Made by a program: the position numbers and the translations under genes. Below, piece after piece: positions 47,312-60,800 of a stretch of 64,000 nt of DNA (position 1 is the stretch's first letter; the number at the start of each line of letters is the position of its first letter). Origin of the DNA: Monarcha castaneiventris obscurior (taxonomy: Eukaryota > Chordata > Aves > Passeriformes > Monarchidae). The stretch is taken from the NCBI GenBank assembly GCA_026261815.1, contig JAMPIT010000059.1, positions 14,060,001 to 14,124,000 on the forward strand, read 5' to 3'. Under the pieces are notes generated by a model that saw nothing but the letters and a program-made list of their open reading frames with translations, did not search any database and was not told the origin of the DNA.

Positions 47312-50095
47312 TGTTTTGCATTTGCATTGTTCAGGATTTGTTGATAAAAAGCTACTCAAACATTTTGAGTGCAGTCCCATAAATGACACATAATGTTTCC
47401 TTCCTGATAGGTCTGTTCACCTGTTCTGCTCAGCAGTGGCTTGTACTCACCAGTTTTGTTCATGAAGATGCAGTGGCCCAGGTTTGAGTAGCTGTTGCTG
47501 TGTGAAATAGAGCCCACAGGTGTAGCCTGTGCTTTGGGACCCAAGGGCAGTGTCACCCTTTCTGCCCTCCCATTCATTTGATGCCTTGCAGGAAGCACAG
47601 CAAGGCTCTTCTATTTATTTGCTAAAACTGGTTTTCAGTTTTGCAAACAGGAGTTGGAAATGCACATTAGCAAGTTTCAACAGGAACAAAAGAAATATTT
47701 TGGTTACTGGTGAAGGTTTCCTACAGTTCTGACTGGTTTCCAAAAAGTGTGTAGGCATTTTGCTTCTTACAGACTCACGTTAACAAGCCCTTGATTCACA
47801 GTGGTTGCCTCTTACCTTCTGTGGCTTTAACTCAGGTAGAACATAGCTGAATGTGTTCAGGTAATGAGTATTTAACTGCTTTAAGAATTTACCCAGCTTC
47901 TAGAGTGGGTTTTGCAGCCAAATGTGTGCACAGCCAAATGGATGTACTTGTTATGAGTGCCTGAAGTTCATAGTTTAATGCTTTTCAAGCACAATTCAGG
48001 CACATGTGCAAAACATCTACCCCTCTATCTGTGTCCATGAAGACAGAGGGGGTGGAGGAAGTCAGCCTGAAACTGAAAGAAGAAGCAACAGCAACAGAAT
48101 GCAATACATGGACTCTGTCCTCTGGGCTCTGGGATTTAACTGTCCAGCAGAGAGCAAGGTTACTAAACTCTTTGCAAGGAAGAAGGTAAACCACTTTTCA
48201 GTAGGGCAAGTACTACCACTTCTCTCTGCCATTATTTTGTGAATAAAGAAGACAAGGACCTGGGGGAGAGCAGCCCCAGCACTGCATTTTGTCTAGCTAA
48301 AACCTAACAAAGGAAAATGGGATTAAGTTTCTACAGGGAGTTCTGCAAAACCAGGTAAATTAGTTCAGAGTTTCTTCTCTTTCTGCCCAGTCAGATAACT
48401 CCAATTTTTTTGAAAAAGCTAATGGATTAGCATCCGTGATTAAATGCTTACCTTAACACTGGGACCAAGCACAGTGAGCAGATGGGGAGAACAGAAGAGG
48501 TCTGGATAAAGACAAAATTAACATTAGACCTGATAACTAACGTGGGTTTTGGCTGTCTGAAAATTAGGTAGAAGCACACTAAAAAAATGAAGTTTTGCTG
48601 GGCCAAAGCCAGAAATCTGCCTTCTCAAAACATTCCCGAGTGGTTTCAAGCACTGGAAGTCTCCACTGAAGCTGCACGAGCAGCAGCGTGCAGTTGTCCC
48701 TCTGCGGCGGCAGGGTCTCTATCCCATAGTACCTATAGCTCCTGGGTTAGTCCTTCTCAGTTGTTAAATATTTAATGGGAGTCTACAAGTGGTAGAAAGT
48801 GAAGTTCATTCCACTATGAATGCCTGGGTACCATCTGCAAGGCATTTAAGTGTCACGTAACACCTGACCCCAGGAGGAGCTGGCCTTCTGCTTGGAACTA
48901 GCATTTTGGGATCAAGAACTGCCTCTGAGGACATGTTACTCTGGGCAAAAGACAATGGAGTCATGATTTGTGCACTGCAAGAAACTGATTTGCACAGATG
49001 GACAAACAACAAAGCAGCTCTTGAAGCATCCCATCATAGACTGTAGTTCACTGCTCCCCACTACAATTGAGCACAAGTACTGAAAATGTTCAGAGTGGAT
49101 CTCTAAAATCTGATGGGGATAAATACATGTCAGTTAAAAACATGGGTATCTAATTTTTTTAAAGACTTCTAAAGGTGCCCTTGCCTTCTAAAGACAGCCC
49201 TTGCTATCCTGCAATATACTGAAGAGTGTTTCTGGATTAGTTCACCTGGAAGATGCCTCTTCCTCTCCTGCAGGAATACCTATTCTGGTACTGGCCTATG
49301 CAACGCATATTAAATGTACTGAGTTGCCTCTTGGATATCCTGGAGAAACATATCAGCCTGCCCTCTTTGGTGTGTGTCCTCCAGAACTCTTACTGCATGC
49401 ACAACCACAATAGTGGGAATGCAGTGCCTTGATTTGGTGAAAATTTGCACTCAGCCAAAGTCCTGGTCACACAGCTGGAAGTGTGCATGTGGAGCAGACA
49501 GCACTGATGCAAAGCTTTATAAAGCCACAGGTGGCAGAGACAACAGCTAGCCAGTTTATTTATTTGGAGATGAGATGGAAAAAGAGCCTCCTTCCCTTTC
49601 TTTGTCCACCTGACAAGCTACAGGCACTTCTCTGCCTGTGTGGTCAGAGATGCTGTCCAATGCCCTAGTTAATGATACCCTTGAGTTATGTGCCTATTTA
49701 AATCTCTCCCCACCTGTACACTCCCACTCCAAAAAGTCTGCTGATCCTTAATCTATCCAGTAAGTAAACTTCTCCCTTTCCTGCGTGTGACTTCTGGATT
49801 ATTACTCTTCTCTGGTAACACAAAAGACCCTTTGGGAGGTAAGGTGCAATACCTGTGGATGACACTGCTCATGGGTTATTAACAGTAATGTCCAATGTGT
49901 GTGTTTCAGGCTGAGCTCCTGTGAGCATAAGCACTGTGCAGGTCTCTGCATTGGTAGATCACCGAGATGGAGAGACTCATTTCTGTCAGAGCAGCCACAG
50001 AGCATGCTAAGGGGCTGCAGGGGTATGAAGGACACCTGACCCAGCACCATCTAGTTAGAATGTCACAGACAGGCTTTATCCCATTTTATCGTGTT
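47312..50095. other. Intergenic sequence downstream of BCL2
   Basis: No exon, RNA gene or mobile element was recognised in this 2.8 kb. Open frames are short and without domains. Confidence 0.5.
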
Positions 50096-51127
50096 TGCAT
50101 GGCAAGGTTTTGGTAGCTGTGGGGTGTTTATGTGAGAAGCTGCCAGAAGCTTCCCCCATGTCCATTACAGCCAAAGTCCACTGGCTCCAGGATGGACGCA
50201 CTGCTGGCCAAGGCTGAGCCCATCAGCCACAAAGGCACCACCTCTGGGATAATTTATTTAAGAAGGGAAGAAAAAACCCTTGTGCAAGAGCAGCCAGAGA
50301 GAACATGAGAGAGAAACAGCCCTGCAGACACCCAGGTCTGTGAAGGAGGAAGGAAAGGAGGTGCTCCAGGCACTGGTGCTGAGATTCCCCTGCAGCACCT
50401 GGTGCAGCCCATGGTGAGGCAGCTGTGCCCCTGCAGCCCCTGGAGGACCCCATGTCAGAGCAGGTGGATGCACAAAGGAGTCTGTGATCCCATGGGAAGC
50501 CCACGCTGGCGCAGGCTCCTGGCAGAATCTGCAGACCCATGGAGAGAGGAGCCCATGAGTTTTGCTGGAAAGACTTGTGACCCCATGGGGGAACTCATGC
50601 TAGATCAGCCTGTTCCTGAAGGACTGCACCCTGTGGAAGGGACCCACACTGGAGCACTTCATGAAGAACTGCAGCCCATGGGAAGGACCTGCATTGGAGA
50701 AGTTTGTGGAGGACTGCCTCCTGTGAGAGGGACCCTATGCTGGAGCAGGGGAAGAGTGTGAGGGGTCCTCCACTTGAGGAGGAAGAAGTGAAAGAGACAG
50801 CATGTGATGAACTGATTACAACTCCCAATAGCAGTCCCTCTACTCTGCTCAGAGGGGAGAAGGTAGAGAAAATCAGGAGTGGAGTTGAGCCCAGGAAGAA
50901 GGGAGGGGTTGGGGAGAAATTGTTCTTAAGGTTTGATTTTATTTCTCATTATCATAACCTGATTTGATTGGCGATAAACTAATTTCCCCAAGCCAGGTCT
51001 GTTTTGCATGATGGCAATTGCTAAGTGATCTCTGCCTGCCCTTATCTCGAGCTAGGAACCTTTCATTGTATTTTCTCTCTGCTGCCTAGCTGAGGAGGGG
51101 AGTGATAGAGCAGCTTTGGTGGGCACC
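50096..51127 (+). mobile_element. LTR-type avian repeat (solo LTR-like, non-coding)
   Basis: About 1 kb that I recognise as a dispersed LTR-type repeat seen in many non-galliform birds. The family name is not certain. It starts near TGCATGGCAAGGTTTTGG (50096-50113) and runs through a GGATAATTTATTTAAGAAGGG segment near 50248-50268. A middle part (about 50395-50755) is built from imperfect repeats of a GGAGCAGG / CCCATGGGA-type unit. It ends in an AT-richer part with GATTTGATTGGCGATAAACTAATTTCCCC near 50962-50990 and GGAGTGATAGAGCAGCTTTGGTGGGCACC (51099-51127). No internal retroviral genes flank it, so it resembles a solo LTR. The expected last few tens of bases are not recognisable after 51127. 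Orientation is as I recall the consensus. Confidence 0.75.
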
Positions 51128-51739
51128 ATACCCATTCCCCATAAAGCCCTGTTGCAGGAAGTTTACTTACAGCAATGGGGAAAGCATTTGGTCAACTTGA
51201 CCCAGCAGGGGAGAGCTTACACTGGAGAAGCACTTTGTGTAATGAAATCATATAAATGCATGCCACAGAACTATTTTATCATCTTTCAAAAAGCACTCTT
51301 TTAGTCAAGTATCATGAATCCCAAAATAGGATTTATTGTTCCACTGATCCACAGTAATCAGTCTTATGAACTGATGAGCATATCTGATGCAAACACATAA
51401 AAAGTCAATGCATGCACTCTACACACTAGGGTGGCAACAGCTTTGATAGACCCTTAATGTTTGTCTTTGTTGGGGCAACTACATCAGAAATTGTGAAAGG
51501 AGAAAACGCTGTGTTCAGCACTAAAATGGACAAAACCCCTAGACTGTACATTACTGCTGCAGTGGAAATAATAATCCCTGATTTACTAAATGTTTACTCG
51601 AAGAAACCCCAAAAACAAGTCACTTGTCAAAAAGCCTCTTCTCTCTTCTGGGTTCAACCCTCCAAGTCACTAGTGTGACTACACACACCTCCAGCTGCCT
51701 GAACATGAATGCTTAGAATTCAAACTGCACAGCCTTCCC
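51128..51739. other. Intergenic sequence between LTR-type repeat and CR1
   Basis: About 600 bp with no recognised gene. The first 80 bases may contain a scrambled remnant of the LTR end (GGTCAACTTGACCCA at 51191-51205), but this is weak. Confidence 0.45.
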
Positions 51740-51871
51740 CAGAATCACAGCATGGTCTGGGTAGGGAGGGACCTTCAAAGATCATCACTGCCATGGGCAG
51801 TGACACCTTCCACTAGATGAGGTTGCCCACAGCCTCTGGCTTCAAACACTTCCAGGGATGGGATATTCACA
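51740..51871 (-). mobile_element. CR1 LINE, 3' end fragment
   Basis: Minus-strand CR1 fragment. It starts with AGAATCACAGCATGGTCTGGG and GGAGGGACCTTCAAAGATCATC, the inverted 3' end. It continues with GACACCTTCCACTAGATGAGGTTGC and CTTCAAACACTTCCAGGGATGG, the conserved ORF2 C-terminal segment that encodes LEVFK on the minus strand. About 130 bp remain. Confidence 0.9.
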
Positions 51872-54800
51872 TATGACTGGGCAGTTTGAAAAGAAAGCAA
51901 AAGAAAACAGCAAAAGATTGGAAAGTGAATCCACAAGTCACATAAAAAGCCCTAACAGGCATCAAGGCATTTTGGAAATGCACTTCTTTTAAGACAGGAT
52001 CGCTGAAAAAGCTGAGAGGCGTCACGTCTCCCTACCTCCTACTGTGTCATCCCACAGCACTGCCAGTGGCAAACCAAAGAGACTTTGGCTAAACAGCTCC
52101 TCTTCCTGGCCTGCACCAGCTCCACTGCCCTTCTCCCAGCAAACAAGCGAGGAACCCAGTGGCAGGGCGCAGCAATGCCAAACACGTCAGCCAAGCTCAG
52201 ACACAAGTTTTGGCAAGCCCCCTTGCAGAGCGTAAAGATGCCAGCAGCCCGTAATACACCGGGCAGGCGGAGCGGGGCCGCGGAGCTGCGGGATAATTAA
52301 TGCTGCCTTTCAGCGGGGAGCTGGGGCACAGACGTGCTCTGTAATGTTTGCACCGGAGCCCGGCCAGGAGCTGGGCTGTCTGCTCCAGTGCCCAGATGCC
52401 GTGGCCTGAAAGGGACCACTGCCTGCACTGCTCTGTCCTCCGACAATTCTGCTTGAAGTCAAAACTGGCAGCAAACCAAAGTGCTCCCTCATGAGACTGT
52501 AAATTAATGTTGCTGAAGGAAGCTGGCTAGTAGTTCATGTGGCTCTGGGCTTGCTTTACATCTGGTGTCAAACTCTGAATTCCCTCTACAGCTAGGAATA
52601 AAACAGGTGAGGTGCCTGGGCCACTCAGCACCCCCTACACATTACTAATTTCCTTTCATCCAGGCCTTTAAAAAAAAAATCCCCGATCATGCTACAGTTT
52701 TGAAATGTTATAGGGTTGGGTGATTTGGTTTTGTTTTTTTTTTTTAACTTGAAAAAGCAGCTGTTATTTCTCTCCAGGCTTTGCAAACATTCTTCCCATT
52801 AAGTAACTCATTTACTGCTAGCAGCAGGCACAGCTTCCTCCAACTTGCAGCTCTAAAAGAAGCTGATACCTTTTACACTTGAAAAACGTGGCCATGGAAA
52901 AGAAACAGACGTATTTTAAACAAAGATGCTCATTTTCATCTCCTCCTCACTCCTTTGCCTCCCAGACCAGGTACCTAACAAGCCCTTCACTCCAGCTGCC
53001 TACCACCTAAATCAGCACGATTCTTTATCCCCGTGTTTTCATTAGGGACACAAAATCAATCTTTAACCAAGGACAAATAGCACTGCTTCCAGTTACATCC
53101 AAATAACAGCTTCCAGTTCTGGAATTAGATGTCAGTGCTGTTACTTTGTAGCTGCTTCCTTGCTTTCTGCCAAGATGGAGGGGGAAAGGAAGGGCAGTCC
53201 AAAGGTCGTAAAAGATATTCAAGAAGTATAAAAAGAAAAATTTATACAGCTACCTCCAACAAGAGATGAGGCAGCATCCAAGGTTCAGATAGGCCTAACC
53301 TCCTCTTCACATCACACACTTTTCAAAGCATGCTACCCACTTGAGAACTACTCCCATCATCATCTACTGGGAAACTCCCATCATATTAACAGGAGCTAGG
53401 AAGAGATATTTTAGTACTTGCACTGAAGTGGAGTCACTGATAACTGCAGAACAACTTTAACAAGGCTATTCAAATACCTGAGAAAAGCCTGTATTTTTCC
53501 TCAAATATCTTTACTTTTCTTTAAGTTCAGTTTGATTGTGGTGGGAAGCTATGTGGCGGGGTAAAAAAATCAGCCAGCCATACCAAATGCTGCTCATCCC
53601 TTATGAGGAGAAACCCCAGCCGTCCCTTGCAAGCCCCTTTGAGAGCAACATCAAAATCCATAGTATAGTCAGAAAGGTATTAGGAAAATGGACCATGACA
53701 CACAGCTGCAACATGTGTTACAAGTGAGCACGGCGCATGCAAGCAGAAATGTGCCCTGGTCTAAGCAGTATCCTTTTTTTTGCTTATCTTGCATGCTTGA
53801 CAAGTGATGTTTTACCTCATGCTTTCCCAAGTCTTTCTGGAAGTAATTTCTCTATGCGTCTCCAGAATGCCACCAACAAGGGTATGATCGAAAAGTCTTC
53901 ACTTGCTTGACTTAAATTTAATGTTCAAGTTCTCTCCTACTGCAGAAATTTTATTAAAAAAAAAATAGAAATTAAGTCAAATTTTTTTTTTGTTTTAATA
54001 GATACTTGGAAAGAATTAGGTAGTCAAAAAAATATGTCACTTTTGGCAAACAGAAGTATACACACCCACATAAAAAAAATCATTCTGTCCTTTATTTTCA
54101 ACTGTATGTCCACTGCTGAATCATCCTTTAATTACAGCTGACAGTTGCACAGATGTCTCCAATGCAGTTTGCTCATAAAGACACATTCACTGCCATGAGA
54201 TACATGACAGACTTCACACTTAACAGTTGTCAACATAACTTCATTAATGTGTCTTGAGTATCCACTTGCCCACCCCCACCCACTTCAAAACCAAAATTAA
54301 AACCCGCTTTTCTTCTGTCATCACATCCTCCAACAGCTATCACCACTCACTCAAGTGTTAGGAAAATAAGTCACCACTTTTTCCATAATCCCCATCAAAA
54401 ATTGCTACTTCCAACAAAAGCAGTGTACAAACAAAGTCACAAATGAAAGAAGCCATTTTCATTTCCCAAAGACCACATCTATTTATCTTCTTGACCCATC
54501 CAATTAAGTGGTATGATTCACCGATGACTAGTAGCACAAACATACATTCATGTCTTAAGTTCTGTCAAAACATTACAAAATTAGCAGAGAGCAGCTACTG
54601 TTGTAAATTTAATGATGTACCTATGATGACTGTAGCCAGCAAAACAAATGTTCCAGCTTTATAAGAGCCCTTTTAATACATAAATATTTCCTCTAAAAAT
54701 AAGCTTGCACATTTAGAGAACATTATCTTTATTAGGTAGAAAAGACCTAAATGTTTTCACTTACGAATGCCAGACAAGCTATTTTATGTGTATGTGGGGC

Positions 54801-57800
54801 AGCAGCCCCAGTGGAGACAACAAATGGGATTCTAAACAAGAAGAATGCCCATGTTTCATATTTGTCCACACAGGGATTGAGATCATGATGGAACGTGTCT
54901 ATAGATGGAGCCAATTATCTGAAAACAAGAAATGTTCACAGATTTCAGTTTTTGATTAGAGACATTTATGAGTCAAAACTACTTGTGACTCATGCTAAGA
55001 TTAAGTTTTATATTAGAACAAAGAATTAAACTACCTCTTGGTGTCATTATTGAGAAGACTGATACTCAGCCTGCACTCATGAATTTTGCCAACTTTGCCG
55101 TAAAGGTCTCTCGACAAGGACTTGGTTACAACGTTGCTCAGTTTCATACACTCACAGGAGTAGAAACATGATGTTCAACTCTGGTACCTCTTTGTGAGTA
55201 TTTGAACCGAGGGAAGACTCTCAGGTAGAGGAAACAGGGTTCAGTAGGTCCTCCCTATTCATACTGGCCTTTGGATTTTGCCAGATGTTTGCATCTTTAA
55301 ATGCTAGGCAGAGCTAAGGGTGTTGTGAACCTTGTAAGCCTTTGGTGACCTTCAGAGCCAGGAGAGAACTACACCCTGAAGGGAACATTGATGCTAGGAG
55401 CTGGAGCACCAACACAGGGAGATTTCCCTTCTTGTTCAATTTAGGCTTAGAGGGAGTCCCTTTGAGTCCCTCCACTGATGTGTCACTGTGCTTCTTCGCT
55501 GTCTCCCCTCTTTTGCGCTCTGTGCACATACACAGCTGTAACTTCAGTCCCCAGTGCCAAAGAATGTCATCCTTATTGGCACCCATGTCTCCCCATCACT
55601 GGCCATGTGAGAGACAGCATTTATCATCACACATACGTGTCCTCATGAAACAATGCTGTGAGAAAACTTCTTCCCTGAGTTTCCCTCTCTCCTCCAGCAT
55701 CCCTTGTTTGGTGGGAAGATGGAACTCAGTAAGAAAAGGAAATTGTACAGCTGGAAGTTCCCCAGTAAAGCTTGGAATAGTTCTTCAATGGAAAAAAACA
55801 TCCATAGGAGTTTTAAAATCATTCTAATACTAATTATATACTAATGATGTATCTGTATTGCTGGAAGTGTGTGGTAAACATTTCTCTGTAAATATGATTT
55901 GAATATATGTAGGCAGTACTGTAAGACAAATTTGAATTCTGGCAAATGAAGACTTTCTATTACTCTGTATACTCAGCTAAGTAGAAATTTAAAATTATAC
56001 ACGGCAATATGAGGGAAAAAAAGCAGTCAGACTGGCAAAAGTGGAAGGATTTGTTTGGTTTAAAATGCCAAAAATTCCATCTAAATGAAAAACCTTAATA
56101 TGTTAACTATGATGCTGCTATTCTACCTGTATAACCAGTTTAATGCCTCTGAAGATTTAAAGAAAAGTGTAGTAATTATGTGATTTCATCTTAATGCCAG
56201 CTTTAAAATGAAGGGGGGAAAATCACTTCTGTATGCCTCACAGAAACAAATAATTGCTTTAAATCCATCTTCCTTGAAAGCAAGCTGTAAACTCTCCAGT
56301 TTCAAAACAGTCAGATCAATCTTATGCAATTTGTCTGGTTTCTAATTATTAAGATAATCCGTTATAAAAAGCTGAAGGAGGTAGAATTAGGTGCTAGGGC
56401 AAGATTTTTGGGCACACATCAACCACCAAAATGGATTGAGATCAGATGAAAAAGAGAGAACAGAACAGCTATTAAACTTCTGCCTCGTCTTCACTGAGGC
56501 TGTTGTTAGAAACTTGGAGTACAGCTGCACTTAATGAGTTTGTGTAAAAGCAGACATTATACAAATGGGAGAAAGTAGGAACTTCATCCAATTAGATAAG
56601 AGAGTTGGCCAGCAGCCTCCAATGAACTGAAAAGCTCTTCCAACTTTAGGGATGAGAGCTAATTATAACTCTGTTTTTGTGTGTGTACAATGCTACTAAA
56701 TTATTAAGAAATATTGCTCTGTCAAAAAACTATGTTGTATGTACTGACTTGATTATTACAGATAGAGGATTTGCCAGAGACAGGGCTGGAAAGTGATTAG
56801 CCTTGATAAAAAGAGAAGTCAGTCTGCCATCAGACTTCAGGGTGCAAACGGCTTCCCTTCTTGAGTTTCTCCCAAAATTTGGGCAGTTGGGTGGAATGGC
56901 AAGAATTTCTATTTCTTCCTCTTGGTGCTTAGGATGCAAGGAAGAGAGGCTGGCGCAGGTAATAATGTGCCTGTTAAGAAAGGTGGCTCAAGAGATGATC
57001 ACTATTGAAGCTTACAGACAAACCAGGGCACGGTTTCCTTTATTTTTCCTTTTGTTAAAAAATACACAGTAAGATGAAGAATCAGAAATAAGCTAGATAT
57101 GAATGGGCACAAAGGCTCTCACTTTTGCCTGATAACCATTAAATACCTTGTTCAGAGAGTAGACTGAGGTACAGAGAAAACAAGGAAATGATGTTCCATC
57201 TCCTCCTCCTTCATTTCTCCCAAACATGTCTCCTTAACACATGATGTAACAACTACTTAGAGTGTGCAATTCCCAGTAGCCATGGCCCAAACACCTTTCT
57301 GGGCTCCATGGCACATTAAGTCCCCCAGCCAGCTCCAGACTGTCCATCAATCTGGGCAATTTTCAGGAAATAAATTACATTTTATATAAGGGGAAAAACT
57401 GTGAGAGGGCATGTTCTCACTCCTCCCTGCATGCTGAAGACAGCAGGGAGGGGAAGTGAAATTAGATAATTTATTAACTTAATATTAGAAAACAGGTTCA
57501 GACTCTGGACCCTGTTATTTCTCTTCACTCATGTCTCCTTTGGAATAAGGGCTTATGAGGACTGCAAAACAATGTCACCCCTTATAGCCAAACACCTAGG
57601 TTCTGTGCTTACTCACAACCTGTGCACACTGTCCTTAGGAACATGAAGTGCAGTTTTGTTTTCTTTTCAGGACAGGGTAGCGCCACTGGGACTCCTTGAA
57701 AGAAGACAGAAAAACAAGATGGAAAAATCCCAGAGCAGACAGAGCACACCAGAAGGCTGAGACTGCTAATGGGACAGCTGTAAACAAGGATGAAAGACTC

Positions 57801-60800
57801 AAATTAAGGATTAAAAAGGGCAGTGGGAAGAGTCCAGAGCAGCACTGTGCTTTAATCTATCCAAGCCATACTTCCAAACTAATATATTTTACTTCAATTA
57901 TCTTCGAAGCAAATAAAGAAATTAACTTAGATTTAAATCATCAGTAAGACAACCTCTCAAGAGACTTTCCATAGTCTTTCGGATTTTGAAGGAAGACTAC
58001 CAGTGTCAGTCCTAAAACTAACAGAGGCAAGAGAGAGTTTTAAGACTCCTAAATACAGATTCAGCATGCCAATTCTGAAATGCTAAATAAAAGCATTGGT
58101 GTCTTATTAAACGAAAAGCAAATCACCAAGAAATCAGCTTTCAGGGATCTACTGAACTGCCGCATTGTACTTGCTCAGAAAATTACCCAACATTTTTTTC
58201 TGTTTAAGCAAAACACAAATCAGTTTTGCTTAGCAAATGCAGGAGCCAAACTCTTCTATTGTGAGGGTTTCAATAGACACTCAAATAACTTTGACAGCAG
58301 CATGGAGGGGGAAGGGTGTCTCTGACCCAGTTTCTGTATTACAGCGTCGCTTGGGTGATGGTGGTACGAGTGTTCACAGCAGAACCTCTTTTCTTCAATT
58401 TTCCTCTCTTCCTTGCCCACCATCACTTTGTTTAAATAATCCACAGATGTTATCATGGGCACAAGAATATGGTTAATTGAGCTTAATGATTGCTGGCGAC
58501 TTCTTATATGCATTCAGCTGGTGAGTCTTCAGCAGAGAGCCCTTTACACAGTGTGAGAGGAAAATCTGTTTATTTCTTTGGCTTTCTCATTTCATGGCCA
58601 TTCTGAAAGCAGAGTTCTCATTTTTTCCTAAGATCTTTGCCCAAATCCTCTTAACACACCGTGGGAAATTCTGAAGGTCAGGCCCTCTTCACCTGATGGA
58701 ACCTAAATCATTTTTTTTAGGCTCCTCACCAAGAAGTTTCTTGCTACTTCTCATACCACTGATCCAGGAGAAGATTCAATTGCTCGTTTTTGTAGAACAA
58801 CAAAAGCCTACAGAGGCAGGGAAGTGGACTACTGAACGAGTGGATAAATGCATGAAAGAAAGGCTCCACATACCCAGGCAGCAGGGAAATGGGGACTCTA
58901 CGTGTGCAGACACCTAAGGGCAGTGTCCCTGCCAGGAACCCAGGCAAGAGATAGGACAGATGAACTGGGATGAAAACACTGAAAATCTGAGCAAGAGAGG
59001 CAAAATGCAAAGGATGCACATAAAGCTAAAGTCACAAGTTTTTTTCTCACAGCAAGGGCTGAAATACACTTCTGAGTCTGAACATGCACAATGAAAATTT
59101 TCTCTTAAAAAAACCCTTACTGCTAGCCATGTTTCAATATGGTTTTCAACAGATCTTGAATTATTATGAACCCTTGCTTGTCTGCTTTTATATGTCATAT
59201 GCCATCAGTAACCTGACAGCTCTCTGGCAGACTTTCAAGCATCTTCAAAAATACAAAACCAATCTTGCTTTTAATGTTTTTTTCTCTACTTTCAGCTCCT
59301 AAACCAAAATCTACTTCAGAGATTTGAAAAGAGCAGAATCAGAAATAGATTTTCACAAATGTCCTGATAAAGAAAGCTGAAAGTAAAGAGTTACACTGTC
59401 AGAAGCAATGGTAGATTGGCAAAAGAAAAGCAGGGACAATTTTATGTCAGACTGTAGGCTGCACAGTGGTGTATGCCAAAGCCAGGGGTAACCAGCCTTT
59501 GAGAAGCCCACAAATAATTCTGGTATACACAGACTGGGATTACACGAGGTGGATCCCAGCAGAAGTGCATGAATCTGGGGACTACTGCACAATGAGAACC
59601 CAGGCAGTGGCAGGAGATGAGGCAGCAAAAACTGCTGAGGAGATCCCTGTTCTACTGGACAGTAAAGCAGCCAAAGTCACAAGGAGCTGCTGTCATCAGC
59701 CACAAGACCTCTTCCCAGCTCTCTCCCTCTCACTTTCCTTGACTCATGAGTGTTGTCCAAAGTGCTGTGCATGTTCATTAGGGTTAAGGAGACTGGTCAC
59801 ACTTGCACAAGTCAGTTACACTCAAAAGGCAAAAAGACTAAGACTGGAGAGAGGAAAGCCTGAAAAAAAGATGTAGCTTTTATTTTCCCATCAACAATAC
59901 ATTTGCATTCTCATTCCACTGGAGAAACCAGGTCTCTTTTTTGCTTTCTTCACAGGATTTCTTCTTTTTATTTTTTTCTTTGTTTACACTAGGGAAAAAG
60001 ACCAGTTGGAACATTTACATTATAAATCTAACTCCTTTTTGGTTGAATCCAATAAATTTTACTTCACTTTCTCAAAATAAATACATTTTCTGCAAACATC
60101 TTGTATCATTTGAAAACTCATGTTTGTTAAGAAAATAGCGGTGATAAAAACTTTTGTCCATTTCTAGTGATTCCTTCTTTATGAGAATTGTGGCACTTCC
60201 CTGGAAAACGTTAGCTAGTACACTGACTTCAGTACTGTTAACTTCCCTCAGGTGTCAGAATCATAATTTCCTCTGCTGCCAGAGACTTCCCTCTTGACTT
60301 TGGGCTATTCACTTTGCCTTTGTGTTCCTCAAACCCAGCTATAAAATGGGTATAAAACTTGTACTTTACAGAAGCACCACAGGCATGAAACCACTCATTA
60401 TTTGAAGCTTTTGCATACTGTGGAGGAAGAAAGTATAGAATACATAAAAACCCACTTGAATTAGGCTTTAGAAATATGCTGGGAGGATGATGGACCTGGC
60501 TGAATTACTGTGCACAACTGAGCAAAGCAGTGCTGCTTCCTGAATGACCGAAACCTTAAGATGCTCTTACGCTTGCAAATAGCACTACAAAATCTCTAAC
60601 GGGTTACAGATAGGCAGGACTGCTGTTCTATATCTCAGCCAGAAGACAAGAATGATTCTGCTACCCAACAGGCTACAAACATGCAGTGGCTCGTGCAGAC
60701 CAAAAGGAAAAGCAGCCAGTACCACAGAGTCAAGGCTGATGAAACAAACACCATCATTCCCAAAGCACTTTAATTTTCTCTCCAGTGGAAAAGCCAGGCT

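Noticed and set aside
55342..55827. 161-codon open frame in the intergenic part
   Set aside because: Serine/leucine-rich composition without a motif, and no flanking gene signals.
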